From the NCBI GenBank assembly GCA_030532515.1, contig JAUNKY010000017.1, positions 1 through 37,342 on the forward strand: a DNA stretch of 37,342 nt. Reading direction: 5' to 3'. Below are positions 35,901 through 37,342 of the stretch, piece by piece. The position numbers were made by a program, and so were the translations under genes. The stretch's first letter is position 1. Each line of letters starts with the position of its first letter. Below the pieces are notes generated by a model. That model saw nothing but the letters and a program-made list of their open reading frames with translations, was not told the DNA's origin and did not search any database. The DNA is from Actinomycetaceae bacterium (lineage in GTDB: Bacteria > Actinomycetota > Actinomycetes > Actinomycetales > Actinomycetaceae).

Positions 35901-37342
35901 GGTGCTGGCACGGTTCTCAATTACCAAGACCCTGCGTGGTTTGGGTGGAGAGATTGTTCCTCACCCATACGAATTTGCCTACTCTTGTGTAAAGGCTGGG
36001 GAAGCACCTATTACCGGTACGATTAGCGGCGTACGAGGTGACGGTCCAGCAAAGGTATCTGATAAAGAATTCCCAGTTGGCTCAGTGTGTACCATTACTG
36101 AAAACACCGCTGCGGCTGCGATCAAGGGATACACCCTGCAACCAATCGATCCAGTGGTAGTAACTATCGCAGCAGCTAACCTGCCAGTAGTAAATGCAGA
36201 GTTCAACAACGTGTACACCCGGGATATGGGTACCTTTGCAGTGCAAAAGACTGTAACCGGTTTACCTGATACTCCAGAGCCACGTCGTTTCAACTTCACT
36301 TACACCTGTGTAACCGGCGAACCAATCCCACCAGTTAAGGGTGAGATTCTGGACGTTCCTGCAGACGGCACTAAAGTTACTGCCAAAGTAACCCTGCCAG
36401 TAGGATCCAGCTGTACGGTAACCGAAGTAGTCCCTGCACCAATTGACGGGTACACCCTCACCCCACCAGAAGAACAAATCGTCAAGATTGCTGACGCGAA
36501 GAAACCAGTAGTCGTAGCAGAATTCACGAATGCTTACACTAAGGTGGTTGCTCCGTTTGCGGTTAAGAAGACTGTTTCTGGTTTGGATGCTGGTGTAAAT
36601 GCTGGTCCGTTTGATTTCACTTATTCTTGTGTGAAGGATAACGGTACTCCGGTTACTGGTGAAGTTACCGGTGTTACCGGTGATGGTGTTGCTAAGCAGA
36701 CTGCGGTTGAGTTCCCTGTGGGTTCTGTTTGTACCGTAACTGAAAAGGCTGCTTCCGCTAATGTGGATGGTTACACTTTGAAGCCGGTTGCTCCAGTGAT
36801 GGTGACTATTGCGGCTGCTGATCAGCCAGTGGTTGAGGCTGTTTTCGCTAACGAGTATTCCAAGGATTTGGCTGCTTTCGTGGTGAAGAAGTCTGTTACT
36901 GGTTTGCCGGGTACTGTTCAGGCTGGTCCGTTTAACTTCACTTATTCTTGTGTGAAGGGTGCTGAGCCTGCTGTTACCGGTGAGGTTAAGAATGTTCCGG
37001 GTGATGGTACTGAGGTTCCAGTGGGGAAGAAGTTCCCGGTTGGTTCGGTATGTACTGTTACGGAAGTTAAGCCTGCTGATGTTGCTGGTTATGAGTTAGC
37101 TAAGGTGGATCCGGTAGTTATTACTTTGGATGTTAAGGATCAGACTTTTAAGGCTGAGTTTACTAACGCTTACACCAAGGTGGTTGCTCCGTTTGCAGTT
37201 AAGAAGACTGTTTCTGGTTTGGATGCTGGTGTAAACGCTGGCCCGTTTGATTTCACTTATTCTTGTGTGAAGGATAACGGTACTCCGGTAACCGGTGAAA
37301 TCACCGGCGTTGAAGCTGGCAAGCCAGCAAAGGCAACCGACC
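32992..37342 (+). CDS. giant secreted DUF5979-repeat adhesin (3' end outside window)
   Basis: The frame is open from here to the window edge: at least 1450 residues, no stop in sight. The ATG at 32992 is well spaced from AAGGA; a second ATG sits three bases earlier (32989). A signal peptide (KRRLLSLLSVMTTVCLGGAMLHGGFAEA) is followed by an Ig-like adhesin region (about 35-500; LDYGGLAMLYFDWTAQN...NFSTGDQFTINLGKYF), like the ligand-binding N-domains of Gram-positive MSCRAMMs. From about residue 548 come tandem DUF5979-like repeats of about 105 residues. Each has the pattern F-x-VKK-x-VTGL, AGPF-x-F-x-YSC, FPVGS-x-CTVTE, then FTNxYTK. A C-terminal anchor is expected beyond the window. The gene has its own promoter and is not obviously part of the pilus operon. 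Confidence 0.88.
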   Translation, partial: MSGSFLKRRLLSLLSVMTTVCLGGAMLHGGFAEAANEDITVTPREAVFSDGGTEIPNRQLDYGGLAMLYFDWTAQNRPNFSTGDQFTINLGKYFDNIEFGPNKKTDMEITHETLGQIKVGECSPTSVDLVTCTFNEKVDELKVSYSGWRGTVKVIVRAMETTSNPTVDVTINNVIASITLPKTPPKGGKPEGIGIKTPDVIPASVYKALTLKEHNKVAEYSIYMSGKILKDYLQDKLVFGDPNQVVKFRDSLVTAQGVVDTKHVFETKEHPTDSNKLVPADPQSWIFRANKLEDKAQSYQLDDLRPGPDNRRKPGTPDEIGSFELNVEFEKANPHVAIISIKGPFSLQYNYSLSYTTKVKNPAGIQEGTVYSNKLELLDSSRVFQLDKSYRANLEATVVATTGFGHFMIEKRIAGTAEQLVTADHKVTVNYTYELPLTADHFPNWTPPGTLNPDKKTGKASCEINFRKSTLCLNKGAKPGDLLPQNSKVFITPQSEDLGTVSEPLRGLNWATPVVELPNPQLGHLVIPGSKSVPRVVITNQADHKVGKFSVSKLVSGIQSETAPLGRFSFKYSCVKGNEPAIEGRITDVVPAGRPVVSPQAFELGTVCTITEEVPQNVPSYSLTLPQPQVITIESETTTKNVVFKNAYKREYGTFKLKKNVTGLGQQMQAGPFSFRYECRFEREPIIDGTVHDVPGNGTEVDAKVQVPVGSTCTINEIPPEPLIEYSLQPPAEQVITIPEKTAPTPVVEFTNVYRKVTAPFAVKKLTTGLAQGVTAGPFDFTYSCKVFGKSQAQTGEITGVVAGGPAKQSTEEFPEGSICTVTEKDTNLKVPGYKEKKAEPVQVVIAATTEPVVEAVFTNEYTQEKGTFGVKKSVTGLPGTVNAGPFDFGYVCSFNNNEVGSGTISGVVPGAADATLATETFPIGTVCTVTEKPATEVPGYMLVVPQAKQVNITDAVNPVEVTFNNVYTKVLARFSITKTLRGLGGEIVPHPYEFAYSCVKAGEAPITGTISGVRGDGPAKVSDKEFPVGSVCTITENTAAAAIKGYTLQPIDPVVVTIAAANLPVVNAEFNNVYTRDMGTFAVQKTVTGLPDTPEPRRFNFTYTCVTGEPIPPVKGEILDVPADGTKVTAKVTLPVGSSCTVTEVVPAPIDGYTLTPPEEQIVKIADAKKPVVVAEFTNAYTKVVAPFAVKKTVSGLDAGVNAGPFDFTYSCVKDNGTPVTGEVTGVTGDGVAKQTAVEFPVGSVCTVTEKAASANVDGYTLKPVAPVMVTIAAADQPVVEAVFANEYSKDLAAFVVKKSVTGLPGTVQAGPFNFTYSCVKGAEPAVTGEVKNVPGDGTEVPVGKKFPVGSVCTVTEVKPADVAGYELAKVDPVVITLDVKDQTFKAEFTNAYTKVVAPFAVKKTVSGLDAGVNAGPFDFTYSCVKDNGTPVTGEITGVEAGKPAKATD
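34633..37342 (+). repeat. nine DUF5979-like protein repeats (last one truncated by window end)
   Basis: Approximate starts are 34633, 34948, 35263, 35584, 35902, 36226, 36544, 36865 and 37180, about 315-324 bases apart. All eight complete copies keep two Cys (in YSC and xxCTVTE), the Lys of the first strand, the Glu of the TE box and the Asn of NxY. The order is mosaic: copies 3 and 7 resemble each other, as do 4 and 8, and 2 and 6. Copy 9 is almost a DNA-level copy of 7. Confidence 0.85.

Noticed and set aside
35979-36527. Leftward frames opposite the adhesin repeats
   Set aside because: Similar antisense frames recur at each repeat because the sense repeats are alike; none has a start signal.

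Overview
The window looks like chromosome of a Gram-positive actinobacterium of intermediate G+C, most like a host-associated member of the Actinomycetaceae. The basis is a dnaX tail overlapping recR, an actinobacterial-type Dcd, a six-gene Mrp operon with an A/B fusion, many GTG/TTG starts, and a sortase-dependent pilus locus. Genus and species cannot be fixed from the sequence alone. No phage, insertion sequence, CRISPR array or rRNA was seen. The last gene runs off the right edge.

Layout. Positions 1-7754 are mostly housekeeping: the 3' end of dnaX, recR, a thioredoxin, a convergent nudix-TetR pair with a clear inverted-repeat operator, tRNA-Gly(CCC), an amidase, a PASTA-like membrane protein, a DUF3592-like membrane protein, dcd, and a 447-aa protein I do not recognise. 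A 142-bp palindromic and tandem-repeat patch separates this from a leftward beta-galactoside operon (7907-14261: solute-binding lipoprotein, two permeases, lacZ). That operon is controlled by a divergent LacI regulator through two identical operators whose centres are 22 bp apart. No ABC ATPase is present, so a shared MsmK/UgpC-type ATPase elsewhere is presumed.

Positions 15587-24417 hold energy and ion functions: a membrane-anchored Fe-S oxidoreductase (leftward) and, divergent from it, mrpA'CDEFG for a cation/proton antiporter with overlapping, translationally coupled genes. A TetR gene (24451-25230, leftward) marks the border with the surface region.

Positions 25565-32528 form a compact pilus locus: a large tip-like adhesin with an IPLTG sorting signal, a backbone pilin with a YPKN pilin motif and LPLTG, and a class C sortase that lacks a visible lid motif. 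From 32992 to the right edge lies the start of a very large secreted adhesin, open for at least 1450 codons. It has an Ig-like N-terminal region followed by at least nine DUF5979-like repeats of about 105 residues. Each repeat keeps two cysteines and a Lys/Glu/Asn set like that of CnaB isopeptide domains. Part of the repeat stalk (about 36541-37296) uses markedly different codons and contains a near-identical copy at 636 bp, indicating recent recombination or expansion. This mosaic stalk is the most interesting part of the window.
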